A stretch of DNA of 64,000 bases from an uncultured Ruminococcus sp. (GCA_902800795.1 CADCFQ010000010.1:1-64000), one strand, 5' to 3'; counted from the first letter of the stretch, positions 48,449 to 57,508 are shown. Program-made: numbers and translations. Notes: generated from the letters alone by a model not told the origin.

Positions 48449-50050
48449 ATGAAGACATTTAAGACCATAGGCGCACTTATTTGTGCGATGCTTGTTATGT
48501 GCTCCTGCTCACAGAATGCAGACAGCTCTTCAAAGGAGGGCAGTGAAGCTGCGTCATCCCGGGCACAGTCATCTTCAAGTGTTTCCGGGAGTGAAAGCAA
48601 GAGCGGATTATCAGAGGCTGAAAAAGAGCCGGAGCCTGTTAAAAATGACGGCAGCTGTGATGTTGACGGAGTTGGCGAGGGGATAGCTGTTGTTTCTATC
48701 CAGACAAAGGACACGGGCAAGGATGCTATAAAGTTTGCCACCGAGCCTGTGACGGAGCACGTTGCTAAGTCCAGAGCATCCTGGGACTGGAGCTACAAGG
48801 TGCCTGCCGCCCCTTATTATGAGGAGTGTACCGTCACTGTCAAGGACGCCGAGGGCAGCGTTTTGATAGACCAGGCGGATGCCGATGTAAAGGTTCGGGG
48901 CAACTGGACCACAATGTATAACAAAAAGCCTTGGCTGCTGCTTGGAGAGTATAAGGACTTCTCGATGTTAAGAAACAAGGCGGCCTTCGATATGGCCGAG
49001 GGCATTCTTGGAGAGGACGGATATTATACCTCTGACTGTGAGCTCGTAGAGGTGGTGATCAACGGCAGATACTGGGGAGTATATCTTCTTGCCGAGCAGC
49101 AGCAGATAAACAAGAACAGGATAGATATTACCGAAGCCGAGGAGAACTATGAGGGCACCGATATCGGCTACTTCATGGAGTTTGACGGCTACTATGTGAA
49201 TGAGGACAAACTCCAGCAGTTCTATGTGACCTATAACGGCAACGCTCCGCTGGTGCCTTATGACGGAAAGGGCGGAAGCGGCAAGACTATTGAGTGTCTC
49301 CAGGGCGGCTCGGGAGATGTCGGCATAACTATCAAGAGCGACATCTATTCCCAGGAGCAGCACGACTTTATCGCAAACTATGTAAACAATGTTTATAAGA
49401 TACTCTATGAGGCTGCGTATAACGACAAGGCATTCGTCTTTGACGATGACTATAACGAGATATCCGAGACAACAGAGATAACTCCCAGAGAAGCTGTTGA
49501 AGCTGTTATAGATGTTCAGTCCCTTGTGGATTCCTACATCCTCTGCGAGATAGCCTGCGATGCGGATATCTATTGGTCCAGCTTCTTTATGGATGTTGAT
49601 TTCGGTGAGGGCGGCAGCAAGAAGCTTACCTTTGAAGCTCCCTGGGACTTCGATTCGGCTCTCGGCAACAAGAACCGCTGTGCAAGCGGCGAGGGCTTTT
49701 ATGCCGCAAACATAGTCAAGGACGTAAATGACCGTTACAAGACGATCAACCCCTGGCTGGCAGTCCTGCTTAATGCCGACTGGTATGAACAGCTGGTCAA
49801 GGAGCGTTTTGCAAAGGCTTATGATGAGGGCGTGTTTGACAAGGTCATCGAAGACCTGACAACAGTTTCCGAAACTCACGAGGAAGCCTTTACAAGAAAC
49901 TATGACCGCTGGGACAATATCCGGAACAACGAAGCCGCAGGCGAACTTTGCTCCGCAGCAAAGCGCTGCAAGACCCAGATGGAAGCCGCCGAGTATCTTG
50001 CAGGCTGGCTCACCACTAGGATAGCCTTCCTGCATGAAGCCTGGAAATAA
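48449..50050 (+). CDS. CotH-family lipoprotein
   Basis: A 533-residue predicted lipoprotein of the CotH kinase family. The signal peptide ends MCSC with lipidated Cys20, followed by a Ser-rich linker to ~60. The CotH fold shows VKVRGNWTTMYNKKPWLLLG, MLRNKAAFDMAEG, NGRYWGVYLLAEQ and the metal-binding FEAPWDFDSALGN near residue 395. Bacillus CotH phosphorylates coat proteins; extracellular CotH proteins are common beside dockerin genes in Ruminococcus, where they may act on surface proteins. The dockerin gene is its divergent neighbour. Confidence 0.88.
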   Translation: MKTFKTIGALICAMLVMCSCSQNADSSSKEGSEAASSRAQSSSSVSGSESKSGLSEAEKEPEPVKNDGSCDVDGVGEGIAVVSIQTKDTGKDAIKFATEPVTEHVAKSRASWDWSYKVPAAPYYEECTVTVKDAEGSVLIDQADADVKVRGNWTTMYNKKPWLLLGEYKDFSMLRNKAAFDMAEGILGEDGYYTSDCELVEVVINGRYWGVYLLAEQQQINKNRIDITEAEENYEGTDIGYFMEFDGYYVNEDKLQQFYVTYNGNAPLVPYDGKGGSGKTIECLQGGSGDVGITIKSDIYSQEQHDFIANYVNNVYKILYEAAYNDKAFVFDDDYNEISETTEITPREAVEAVIDVQSLVDSYILCEIACDADIYWSSFFMDVDFGEGGSKKLTFEAPWDFDSALGNKNRCASGEGFYAANIVKDVNDRYKTINPWLAVLLNADWYEQLVKERFAKAYDEGVFDKVIEDLTTVSETHEEAFTRNYDRWDNIRNNEAAGELCSAAKRCKTQMEAAEYLAGWLTTRIAFLHEAWK

Positions 50051-50062
50051 AACAGCATAGCA

Positions 50063-50098
50063 TAAGACCCGGACAAAGCGTTTTCCGGGTCTTTTTTC
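50063..50098 (+). terminator. Terminator of the CotH gene
   Basis: AAGACCCGGA and TCCGGGTCTT, followed by TTTTC. Confidence 0.9.
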
Positions 50099-50191
50099 AT
50101 TTCTTTCAAAACAGCGGAATAATTTGCCTTCATCGGGGAATAATGGAAACGTAAGGACGCAGAGAGCGTCCGAAGAAAAGGAGGAATGACA

Positions 50192-50365
50192 ATGACAAGC
50201 AAAGAACTTCTCTATATCGGCGATTCGCTCGGTCACGAGAAATACTTTATCACCAAGTGCGAACAGCTCCAGAACGAGCTCCAGGACCCTGCCCTCAAGG
50301 AGCTTGCAGGCTCACTGGCACAAAAACACCGCCGTATCTACTCTGATCTTTACGGCTTACTCTGA
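50192..50365 (+). CDS. Small helical protein next to CotF homologue
   Basis: An ATG after GGAGGAATGACA opens a 57-residue frame (TSKELLYIGDSLGHEKYF...KHRRIYSDLYGLL). It is all helical with no membrane segment, and a purine-rich site and 20-base gap link it to the next gene, a CotF-like protein. It resembles the short spore-coat-type proteins that pair with CotF. Earlier promoter signals were not clear; GGAATAAT occurs twice upstream (about 50115 and 50139). Confidence 0.65.
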   Translation: MTSKELLYIGDSLGHEKYFITKCEQLQNELQDPALKELAGSLAQKHRRIYSDLYGLL

Positions 50366-50385
50366 CAAAGGAAAGGAATGATATT

Positions 50386-50625
50386 ATGAACGATCAGCAG
50401 CTTATGGAAAATATGCTCCTGCTTGAAAAGGGTGTGTGCGATCTTTATCTTCACGGAACCATCGAGGCTTACAGCGATGATGTAAGAGGAAGCTTTGCAA
50501 CTGCGCTCAACAGTTCTCTTTCAATGCAGGATGAGATCTATTCAAAGATGAGCGAGAGGGGTTGGTATAAAAACGACCAGGCCGAGCAGGATAAGGTCTC
50601 TCAGATGAAGCAGCAGTTCAGCTAA
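50386..50625 (+). CDS. CotF-like spore coat protein
   Basis: A 79-residue helical protein matching the coat F domain: DQQLMENMLLLEKGVCDLYLHGTIEAYSDDVRGSF, then ALNSSLSMQDEIYSKMSERGWY near the C-terminus. CotF-like proteins are structural parts of the spore coat or general stress proteins in Clostridia. Ribosome site AAAGGAATGATATT. Likely co-transcribed with the 57-residue gene. A terminator follows. Confidence 0.85.
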   Translation: MNDQQLMENMLLLEKGVCDLYLHGTIEAYSDDVRGSFATALNSSLSMQDEIYSKMSERGWYKNDQAEQDKVSQMKQQFS

Positions 50626-50641
50626 AACTAAACGATAACAG

Positions 50642-50682
50642 CCTGTGCCCCGCAAAGCTTAGCTTTCGGGGCACAGGTTTTT
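50642..50682 (+). terminator. Terminator of the CotF pair
   Basis: CCTGTGCCCCG and CGGGGCACAGG, followed by TTTTT. Confidence 0.9.
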
Positions 50683-50811
50683 GTCACGGAGATCAGTTTT
50701 CAGAATAGAAGTTTTTTTCTGCGGAAAAAGTGGAATTCCTCCGCCGCAAAGCGGCAAAACTAAACTTATAAATCTCAATAATTGATTTCCGAGGGTTTTT
50801 GTGTTCAGCTA

Positions 50812-50840
50812 TTGCATTTGGAGAAAAAAGAATGTATAAT
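50812..50840 (+). promoter_or_regulatory. Sigma-A promoter of the YibE/F pair
   Basis: TTGCAT (50812-50817), 17 bases, TATAAT (50835-50840). Confidence 0.75.
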
Positions 50841-50874
50841 TATATAAGAAGAATCATTGTTTTGGGTGGTGTGT

Positions 50875-51930
50875 ATGAAGAAAGCAGTATTGATAGTCCT
50901 GCTGCTGCTGTCGGCGGCAGCGCTGGTCTTTGTCTATAATGATGACTTTCTGTACTCACAGCAGATAATGAAGCTCACAAAGATAGAGACCGTGGGTGAA
51001 GAGATAAGCCGCAATAATCTTGATCTGAAAGAAGAGCATTACACCCGCAGGATAACCGGCGAGATCTTAAACGGCAAAGACAAGGGAGAAAAGAAGAGCT
51101 TCCTTTACGATGAGACATATTCCTCCGTTGTGACCGACAGGTTCAGGGTAGGCGACAAGGTGTTTATCGATGGCACGGATCTTCAGCTGAAAAGGGATTT
51201 TTACCTGGCGCTCATCGTTTGTCTCTTTGTGATACTTATTTATATCGTCGGTTCCTTCAAGGGCCTTTTGTCTGTTGCGAGCGTGATTATAAACTCTGTT
51301 GTCTTTTACATAGGGCTTTACCTTTATATAAAGGGCGTTGACCTGCTGCTTTTATGCGTAGTCGAAATGCTGGTGTTCTCCGTCCTGTCGCTGATACTTG
51401 CCAGCGGTGTTAACAAAAAGACGCTCTCGGCGGTCATCTCGGTAATGATATCCACCTTTGTTATGCTGGCTCTGCTTATGATAATTGTCAAGACCACGGA
51501 TTATAAGGGGATAAATTTCAACGAGCTGTCCTTCCTGACAGTTCCTGCCGAGGACATTATCCTGCCTGAGCTTCTGATAGGCTCTGTCGGAGCCGTTATG
51601 GACGTTGCGATCACCATATCCTCCTCTATGGCGGAGCTGTTGGAAAAGAACAGGGACATCTCTGAAAAAGAGCTGAACAAGTCTGCAAAAGAGATCGGCA
51701 AGGATATTATGGGAACAATGAGCAATGTTCTGTTTTTTACTTATCTTTGTGCCGGGCTGCCTGTGTTCGTCCTTGCCATAAGAAACGGTTTTCTGCTCAA
51801 AAACTATATCTCCAGCAATTTCTCCCTTGAACTGTCAAGGTTCCTTGCCGGCAGTATCGGCATAGTTATCACCATACCCATAAGTGCGTTCGTATCTATC
51901 AGGCTGATGAAACGGGGTGGCTCAAAATGA
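50875..51930 (+). CDS. YibE/F family membrane protein (long form)
   Basis: A 351-residue protein with an N-terminal membrane helix, an extracellular domain (~25-115; ITGEILNGKDKGEKKSFLYDE with a beta-barrel-like pattern) and about six further spans. The conserved YibE/F signatures are DVAITISSSMAEL and KEIGKDIMGTMSNVLFFTYL. Usually two such proteins are encoded together, as here; their transport substrate is unknown. The start MKKAVLI follows GGGTGGTGTGT. Its stop overlaps the next start (ATGA). Confidence 0.85.
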   Translation: MKKAVLIVLLLLSAAALVFVYNDDFLYSQQIMKLTKIETVGEEISRNNLDLKEEHYTRRITGEILNGKDKGEKKSFLYDETYSSVVTDRFRVGDKVFIDGTDLQLKRDFYLALIVCLFVILIYIVGSFKGLLSVASVIINSVVFYIGLYLYIKGVDLLLLCVVEMLVFSVLSLILASGVNKKTLSAVISVMISTFVMLALLMIIVKTTDYKGINFNELSFLTVPAEDIILPELLIGSVGAVMDVAITISSSMAELLEKNRDISEKELNKSAKEIGKDIMGTMSNVLFFTYLCAGLPVFVLAIRNGFLLKNYISSNFSLELSRFLAGSIGIVITIPISAFVSIRLMKRGGSK

Positions 51931-52712
51931 ATCTTGTTCTTGCTGTTATCCTGTTTCTGCTGATGCTTTATATCGACAGAAAACGGGGGCTCAAGCTGTT
52001 TGTTTCGCTGGCTATGAATTTTGTGGTGCTGATAGTTATCTTCTATCTGACAGCTCTCGGCTTCAACGCTGTTGTCTGCTCGCTGATAGGTTGTTTCACT
52101 GTCAGCTGTGTTATGCTGTTTTTTGTTAACGGCGAGAGCATCAAGACCGTATCCAGCATCAAAGCAATAACCGTAGTCCTGCTGATACTGTCTGTTCTGA
52201 TCTTCTCGATGGCTTATGTTTCAAGGATAGCAGGCTTCGGATATGAATCCTATGAAGAGATCAATATGTTCTCCTACGATGTAAAGATAGACTTTACAGA
52301 CATAGCGATATCAATGATACTTTTCAGCCTGATAGGCGCAACAGTGGATTCGTCTATCGCTATCTCTTCTGCTTTGTACGAGGTACACGAAAACAACAAA
52401 GACCTTTCCCGCAAGGAGCTTTTCATTTCCGGAATGAACATAGGGAAGGATATCCTTTGTACCACAGCAAACACCCTGATGTTTGCGTTCCTCGGCGACT
52501 TTATGACGCTTCTCATCTGGTTTTACAAGTGTGAATACACCTTCGGCGAGATAGTTAATGCCAAGACCTTTGCCTCCGAGCTTATAAGGATACTGTTCAG
52601 CGCCACAGGCTGCATAATCGTTATCCCCGTAACAGCCTTTCTAACTGCAAGGGCGCTGAAAAAAGAGAAGGCCGAAGACGGCCCAGATGGTGTAACAAAC
52701 ACAGAAACATAA
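51927..52712 (+). CDS. YibE/F family membrane protein (short form)
   Basis: A 261-residue protein with about seven membrane helices and no extracellular domain. It carries the same signatures as the preceding gene (DSSIAISSALYEVHENNKD, then MNIGKDILCTTANTLMFAFLG). Translational overlap ATGA with the long form implies they act as a heteromeric membrane complex. Ends near a bidirectional terminator. Confidence 0.85.
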   Translation: MNLVLAVILFLLMLYIDRKRGLKLFVSLAMNFVVLIVIFYLTALGFNAVVCSLIGCFTVSCVMLFFVNGESIKTVSSIKAITVVLLILSVLIFSMAYVSRIAGFGYESYEEINMFSYDVKIDFTDIAISMILFSLIGATVDSSIAISSALYEVHENNKDLSRKELFISGMNIGKDILCTTANTLMFAFLGDFMTLLIWFYKCEYTFGEIVNAKTFASELIRILFSATGCIIVIPVTAFLTARALKKEKAEDGPDGVTNTET

Positions 52713-52740
52713 AAAGAGGCACCGATCATCCGGTGCCTCT
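52711..52740. terminator. Bidirectional terminator between yibE/F and purD
   Basis: AGAGGCACCG and CGGTGCCTCT; T-runs on the minus strand (TTTTTATG) and weaker on the plus strand. Confidence 0.85.
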
Positions 52741-52757
52741 TATGCTTTATTATAGGA

Positions 52758-54113
52758 TCACTGTCTGAGGTAAACGCCGTTTTCCTCGATGTAGTCTTCC
52801 ATATCCTCTTTATAACCCAGCTCCAGCGGATCCTCGGGAGCAGCTTTAAGAGCACGCTGTCCGATGTCCTTTCTGTAGTGAGCGCCCTCGAAGCTGATCT
52901 TAGAAACAGCATCATAGGACTTGTCAAGGGCTGCCTGGAGGGTGTAAGCTGTGCAGGTAACGCCCAGCACTCTTCCTCCGGATGTGGCGAAGTTCTCGCC
53001 GTCAAGCTTTGTGCCTGCGTGATAAACGAAAGCGCCTTCTACCTGACCCTTATCATCAAGGCCGGAAATGACCTTGCCCTTTTCATACTTGACAGGATAT
53101 CCGCCGCTTGCCATAACAACGCAGGTGCAGAAGCCTGACTTCCAATTGATCTTCATATCAGAAAGCTTGTGCTCCCAGATAGCCTTGAAGATCTCGCAGA
53201 GATCGCTCTCAAGCATAGGCAGGACAACCTGTGTCTCGGGATCGCCGAAACGGCAGTTATACTCGATCACCTTCGGGCCGTCGGGAGTTATCATAAGTCC
53301 GAAATACAGACAGCCTTCAAAGCTTCTGCCTTCCTTGTTCATAGCTTCAATTGTGGGCTTGAAGATCTTCTCCATACACTCTTCGGCTACCTCGTCAGTA
53401 TAATATGGGTTAGGGGAGAGTGTTCCCATTCCGCCGGTGTTAAGGCCCTTGTCGCCGTCAAGCGCACGCTTGTGATCCATTGAAGAGATCATAGGAACGA
53501 CAGTCTTTCCGTCGGTGAACGAAAGGACAGACACCTCGGGGCCTGTGAGATACTCTTCTATAACGATAGTCGAGCTGCTCTCACCGAACTGCTTGTCGTC
53601 TATCATAGACTTGATAGCAGCAACAGCATCCTCTTCGTTCTCGGCAAGGATAACGCCCTTTCCGAGAGCAAGGCCGTCAGCCTTTATAACTGTGGGATAC
53701 TTGTTCTGCTTCTTAACATATTCGATAGCCGACTCGCTGTCCTTGAAAACCTCATATCCGGCTGTCGGAATCTTATACTTTTTCATAAGCTCCTTCGAGA
53801 ACACCTTTGAGCCTTCGATAATAGCGGCTGCCTTAGTGGGTCCGAAGGTCATAAAGCCTTCCGCTCTCATAGCGTCCACCATACCAAGTACAAGCGGGTC
53901 ATCGGGAGCAACAGCGACCATGTCCACTTCAAGCTTTTTAGCAAGTGATACCATACCTTCGATATCGGTAGCTCCGACATCAAAACACTCGGCAAACTTA
54001 GCGATACCGCCGTTCCCGGGAGCGCAGTAAAGCTTGTCAACAAGAGGGGACTCGGCCAGCTTCATAATGATAGCGTGTTCACGTCCGCCGCCTCCGACTA
54101 CGAGGATCTTCAT
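52758..54113 (-). CDS. purD: Phosphoribosylamine-glycine ligase
   Basis: A 451-residue ATP-grasp enzyme, the second step of purine synthesis (phosphoribosylamine plus glycine gives GAR). Motifs: ILVVGGGGREHAIIMKLAESP at the N-terminus, the ATP-grasp core VIKADGLALGKGVI, NTGGMGTLSPNP and EYNCRFGDPETQ. Length is slightly above the usual ~430. It is the last gene of the long purine operon, lying after two lipoprotein genes, with a gap of 20 bases and ribosome site AAAGGAATGATTTT. Confidence 0.96.
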   Translation of the reverse strand: MKILVVGGGGREHAIIMKLAESPLVDKLYCAPGNGGIAKFAECFDVGATDIEGMVSLAKKLEVDMVAVAPDDPLVLGMVDAMRAEGFMTFGPTKAAAIIEGSKVFSKELMKKYKIPTAGYEVFKDSESAIEYVKKQNKYPTVIKADGLALGKGVILAENEEDAVAAIKSMIDDKQFGESSSTIVIEEYLTGPEVSVLSFTDGKTVVPMISSMDHKRALDGDKGLNTGGMGTLSPNPYYTDEVAEECMEKIFKPTIEAMNKEGRSFEGCLYFGLMITPDGPKVIEYNCRFGDPETQVVLPMLESDLCEIFKAIWEHKLSDMKINWKSGFCTCVVMASGGYPVKYEKGKVISGLDDKGQVEGAFVYHAGTKLDGENFATSGGRVLGVTCTAYTLQAALDKSYDAVSKISFEGAHYRKDIGQRALKAAPEDPLELGYKEDMEDYIEENGVYLRQ

Positions 54114-54133
54114 AAAATCATTCCTTTCATCGG

Positions 54134-54766
54134 TTAAATACCTTCTTTGAATTTAAGAGTCGAGATTATTTTATCAGCACTTTCCTTTATCTCGTCGAAA
54201 CTGTCACTGGCAGCATAATAAGTGACCATGTAAAGGTGGTTGTCTTTTATAGCCATTATCTGTGTTGTCGTTGTATCGACACCGTCCTGCGGCTCGTTAA
54301 CAGTTATCATATACGCTTTTTCACCGGCAAGCGTCGTTTCCTCATCAGCAGTGAAATCGGCATTGTCAGATGAAGCATAAGGCTCTTTGATAGCAGCTGC
54401 ATATTCGGAAACCTTAATGCCTTTCAGCTGGTCATCGGTCACCGAGATCATATTGAAGGTGCCCTTTGTTGAGTCATCCTTGTACATCAGCTGACAGTCA
54501 ACATTCGGGTTCTCGAGGACCAGCCACTTCGACGTGTCGAAAGTGAAAGAATAAAGGCTGCAATCAAATTTATCGGTCTCAAACTGACCGTCAGCGGTGT
54601 GCTCGATACCGTTCGGGTTTCTCTCGACTTTATGAGCACCATCCATCTTGACAGTGTTCGAGTCCGTGGATGAAGCCGAAGAAGAGGAGCTGGAGTTCTT
54701 ATCAGCGCAGCCTGCAAATGGCAGAGCCAACAGAACGCAGGCAGCGAGAGCCAGGATATTTTTCAT
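54134..54766 (-). CDS. Lipoprotein in the purine operon (210 residues)
   Basis: A predicted lipoprotein: lipobox LPFAGC (Cys20), a Ser-rich linker (25-37), then a domain of ~165 residues with SFTFDTSKWLVLEN, GTFNMISVTDDQLKG and AYMITVNEP, the pattern of small secreted beta/alpha domains (resembling PsbP/MOG1-like folds) that also occurs in the zinc-ribbon proteins at 10.8-12.8 kb. Gap of 12 bases to the previous lipoprotein and 20 to purD, so it is embedded in the purine operon. Function unknown; it may bind a ligand outside the cell. Confidence 0.75.
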   Translation of the reverse strand: MKNILALAACVLLALPFAGCADKNSSSSSSASSTDSNTVKMDGAHKVERNPNGIEHTADGQFETDKFDCSLYSFTFDTSKWLVLENPNVDCQLMYKDDSTKGTFNMISVTDDQLKGIKVSEYAAAIKEPYASSDNADFTADEETTLAGEKAYMITVNEPQDGVDTTTTQIMAIKDNHLYMVTYYAASDSFDEIKESADKIISTLKFKEGI

Positions 54767-54778
54767 CTACTTTTCTCC

Positions 54779-55552
54779 TTACTTGATCTTGAGCGAATCA
54801 AGCACAGCCTTGAACTCATCAGCGCAGTCGTCATAGTCGTCCTCTGCAGCAGTGAAAGTGCAGGCAACCATCTTGCCGTCACCGAAGAGATCATACTGCT
54901 CCTCGATGAAGCTTGTGCCGGTCCCAAGGTCTACCTTGAGCTTGAGGTAAACGCCGTTGTTGCTGCCGACCTTTACGGACTTGGAATCGACCAGCTCGAA
55001 GGAATCGCTTACAGAGCCCAGCAGATCGGTGAAATAGCTTAAAAACTCATCTGTCTCGATGTCAGGAGTTGCTCCGGGAACAGCAGTAGAAATGATGTTT
55101 ATGTTTGTTGTTTCCTGATTCAGATGTGTGTAGCAGCACTTGATATTAGCAGAAGCGCCGCCGAGGTTCATACCAAGAGCTTCGCTTGCGAGCTCCTGTG
55201 CATCAACGCTGGACATATCGATATACTTCCATACATCGGGGTCAAAAGTAGCCTCAAAGTCTGAATCGGAGTAAACACCGTCAGTTCCTGCCGAAGGCTT
55301 TGTCTCTGCTGCTGAGCTGGTTGTCTCTTCAGCTGTGGTGGTTGTTGTCTCTTCAGCAGTTGTAGTAGTCTCTTCAGCTGTGGTAGTTGTGGTAGTGGTC
55401 TCCTCAGCCTCAGAAGAAGCCTCAGACTCAGCTGCGGAAGCAGAAGAAGCGGTCTTCTTGCTGCTGTCATCCTTACCATCGTTCTCCGAGCAGCCAGTAA
55501 CAGCCAGTATACAGCTCAGTGCGAGCATTCCTGCAAGTAATTTCTTCATCAT
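54779..55552 (-). CDS. Lipoprotein with Thr/Glu repeat linker in the purine operon
   Basis: A 257-residue predicted lipoprotein: lipobox AVTGC (Cys21), an acidic Ser segment, then a linker of repeated AEETTTT units (residues ~48-80), and a C-terminal domain with FEATFDPDVWKYIDMSS and a final CADEFKAVLDSLKIK. The C-terminal fold appears related to that of the downstream lipoprotein (both end with a helix before LKFKEG or LKIK). Ribosome site AAAGGAG eight bases before the first of two ATG codons. Thr-rich linkers like this are typical of exported proteins in Ruminococcus. Confidence 0.75.
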   Translation of the reverse strand: MMKKLLAGMLALSCILAVTGCSENDGKDDSSKKTASSASAAESEASSEAEETTTTTTTAEETTTTAEETTTTTAEETTSSAAETKPSAGTDGVYSDSDFEATFDPDVWKYIDMSSVDAQELASEALGMNLGGASANIKCCYTHLNQETTNINIISTAVPGATPDIETDEFLSYFTDLLGSVSDSFELVDSKSVKVGSNNGVYLKLKVDLGTGTSFIEEQYDLFGDGKMVACTFTAAEDDYDDCADEFKAVLDSLKIK

Positions 55553-55579
55553 AATAAACTCTCCTTTAGTCTCTGCATA

Positions 55580-56761
55580 TCAGTGGTGGAACAGTCTGAT
55601 ACCTGTGAACGCCATTGCCATGCCATACTTGTTGCAGGTCATGATAACGTGGTCGTCTCTGATGGATCCGCCGGGCTCAGCGATATATTTAACACCGCTC
55701 TTCTTAGCCCTCTCAATATTGTCGCCGAAGGGGAAGAACGCATCCGAACCAAGACAAACGTCGCTGTTCTTTGCAAGCCACTCCTTCTTTTCAGCGTCGG
55801 TAAGCACCTCGGGCTTTACCTTGAATATGTTCTGCCATGTGCCCTCGGCAAGAACATCGTCGTGCTCGTCAGAGATATAAACATCGATAGCATTATCTCT
55901 GTCGGGTCTTCTGATATTGTCAACGAACTGCAGCCCCAGTACCTTGGGGTGCTGTCTGAGCCACCAGATATCAGCCTTGTTTCCGGCAAGTCTTGTGCAG
56001 TGGATCCTTGACTGCTGACCTGCGCCGATGCCGATAGCCTGGCCGTCCTTGACATAGCAAACGCTGTTTGATTGTGTGTACTTGAGTGTGATAAGGGACA
56101 GGATGAGATCCTGCTTCTTATCCTCGGGGATATCCTTGTTATCAGTAACGATGTTAGATAGCATATCGTTGTCGATCTTCAGTTCATTTCTGCCCTGTTC
56201 AAAGGTAACTCCAAACACCTGCTTGCGCTCGATCTCGGTGGGAACATAGTTCTCATCTATCTTTATGATGTTATATGTGCCCTTTCTCTTTGACTTGAGT
56301 ATCTCAAGAGCCTCGTCGGTATAGCCGGGAGCGATGATACCGTCGGAGACCTCTCTCTGGATCATCTTAGCGGTGGGAACATCGCAAACATCAGACAGAG
56401 CGATAAAGTCGCCGTAGGACGACATTCTGTCAGCACCTCTTGCTCTTGCATAAGCACAGGCAAGGGGAGAAAGTTCGCCGAGATCGTCAACAAAGTAGAT
56501 CTTAGCCTCGGTCTCGCTTAGGGGTCTGCCAAGAGCAGCTCCCGCAGGAGAAACGTGCTTGAAGGAAGTTGCTGCGCACATACCTGTTGCAGCCTTGAGC
56601 TCTCTTACCAGCTGCCAGCCGTTGAACGCATCAAGAAGATTTATGTAGCCGGGCTTGCCGTTGAGTACCTCGATAGGCAGGTCATTGCCGTACTCCATAA
56701 AAACTCTCGACGGCTTCTGATTAGGATTGCAGCCGTATTTTAAAAGCATTTCATTAGCCAT
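55580..56761 (-). CDS. Stand-alone AICAR transformylase
   Basis: A 393-residue protein matching only the formyltransferase half of PurH. It shows ELLKYGCNPNQKPSRVF-type start, TSFKHVSPAGAALG (catalytic Lys-His), YSQ-type motif and the C-terminal DAFFPFGDNIERAKKSGVKYIAEPGGSIRDD. It lacks the N-terminal IMP cyclohydrolase domain, so it forms FAICAR from AICAR and 10-formyl-THF but cannot close the ring. That step is covered by the adjacent PurO-like gene. The start MANEML follows GAGGTAATGACT; an ATG two codons earlier is too near. Length agrees with stand-alone forms. Confidence 0.9.
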   Translation of the reverse strand: MANEMLLKYGCNPNQKPSRVFMEYGNDLPIEVLNGKPGYINLLDAFNGWQLVRELKAATGMCAATSFKHVSPAGAALGRPLSETEAKIYFVDDLGELSPLACAYARARGADRMSSYGDFIALSDVCDVPTAKMIQREVSDGIIAPGYTDEALEILKSKRKGTYNIIKIDENYVPTEIERKQVFGVTFEQGRNELKIDNDMLSNIVTDNKDIPEDKKQDLILSLITLKYTQSNSVCYVKDGQAIGIGAGQQSRIHCTRLAGNKADIWWLRQHPKVLGLQFVDNIRRPDRDNAIDVYISDEHDDVLAEGTWQNIFKVKPEVLTDAEKKEWLAKNSDVCLGSDAFFPFGDNIERAKKSGVKYIAEPGGSIRDDHVIMTCNKYGMAMAFTGIRLFHH

Positions 56762-56773
56762 AGTCATTACCTC

Positions 56774-57493
56774 TTATACTTTCTGATATTTATTAACTAC
56801 CTTAGTAACCGCCTTGCCGCTTTCGATATCGATGTATCTTACGAACAGCGACACCTTGTTGTCCTCGTTAAGAGCGTTCCACAGCCCCTCGGTGAACTCG
56901 TCGATGCTGTCAGGAACAGTTATCTTCTCGGGCTCGCCCTCAAAGCTGGGCAGGGGAGAACCGTCGCCCATATAGGTATGGATGAAGTGTCCGATACCGT
57001 TCAGGGGGTCAGTGTAGGAGTAGGTGAACCTCTCAACACAGTCGGGGTCGCCGTCAGCGGACTTGATGATGTTCATAGCATAGTTATACTTTCCGCCGTC
57101 AACGTGCATGATGCCTGAGATACGGGGAGTATAGTTAGGAGCGTCGTCCTCATAAACTCTTGTTCTCAGGGACTGCTCAAAGGTCTGCTGCTTGTCCATA
57201 AGCTCGTAGATAGTGTCGGTCTGGTCACCGTTAGTGACAATAGTCTTGTTTCCGAGAACTCTCACGGGTGAATAGATGATAAGGTGAGGATCGGAGAGCT
57301 TGCTTGGATCAGCAGCTTCTGTCTTTATGCCGTCCTCGGTCTCGGTGAACACTCTGTTCCTGGAGTTTACGCTTCTGCCCATGATGAAATAAGCAGTTAC
57401 AGCGTTCTTTCCGTCAGGAGTCTTACCGATGATGATACCTCTTCCCGGGTATGCATTGGCTTTAAGCTGTTCGTAGATATCAAGAGTTTTCAT
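56774..57493 (-). CDS. purO: PurO-like IMP cyclohydrolase
   Basis: A 239-residue protein of the archaeal-type IMP cyclohydrolase family. Signature regions: NAYPGRGIIIGKTPDGKNAVTAYFIMGRS (N-terminal nucleophile-hydrolase-like fold), a central PNYTPRISGIMHV, and SLFVRYIDIESGKAV at the end. The enzyme closes FAICAR to IMP, the last step of the pathway. It lies 12 bases upstream of the transformylase gene, so the pair together replace bifunctional PurH. Ribosome site AGGAGGTCAAGCA. Confidence 0.88.
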   Translation of the reverse strand: MKTLDIYEQLKANAYPGRGIIIGKTPDGKNAVTAYFIMGRSVNSRNRVFTETEDGIKTEAADPSKLSDPHLIIYSPVRVLGNKTIVTNGDQTDTIYELMDKQQTFEQSLRTRVYEDDAPNYTPRISGIMHVDGGKYNYAMNIIKSADGDPDCVERFTYSYTDPLNGIGHFIHTYMGDGSPLPSFEGEPEKITVPDSIDEFTEGLWNALNEDNKVSLFVRYIDIESGKAVTKVVNKYQKV

Positions 57494-57508
57494 TGCTTGA
57501 CCTCCTAT

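Noticed and set aside
50105..50150. Sporulation sigma-factor promoter before the CotF pair
   Set aside because: GGAATAAT occurs twice but spacing and sequence match neither sigma-E, sigma-G nor sigma-K consensus well.
48968..50236. Antisense open frame across the CotH gene
   Set aside because: Shadow frame; CotH motifs on the plus strand are clear.
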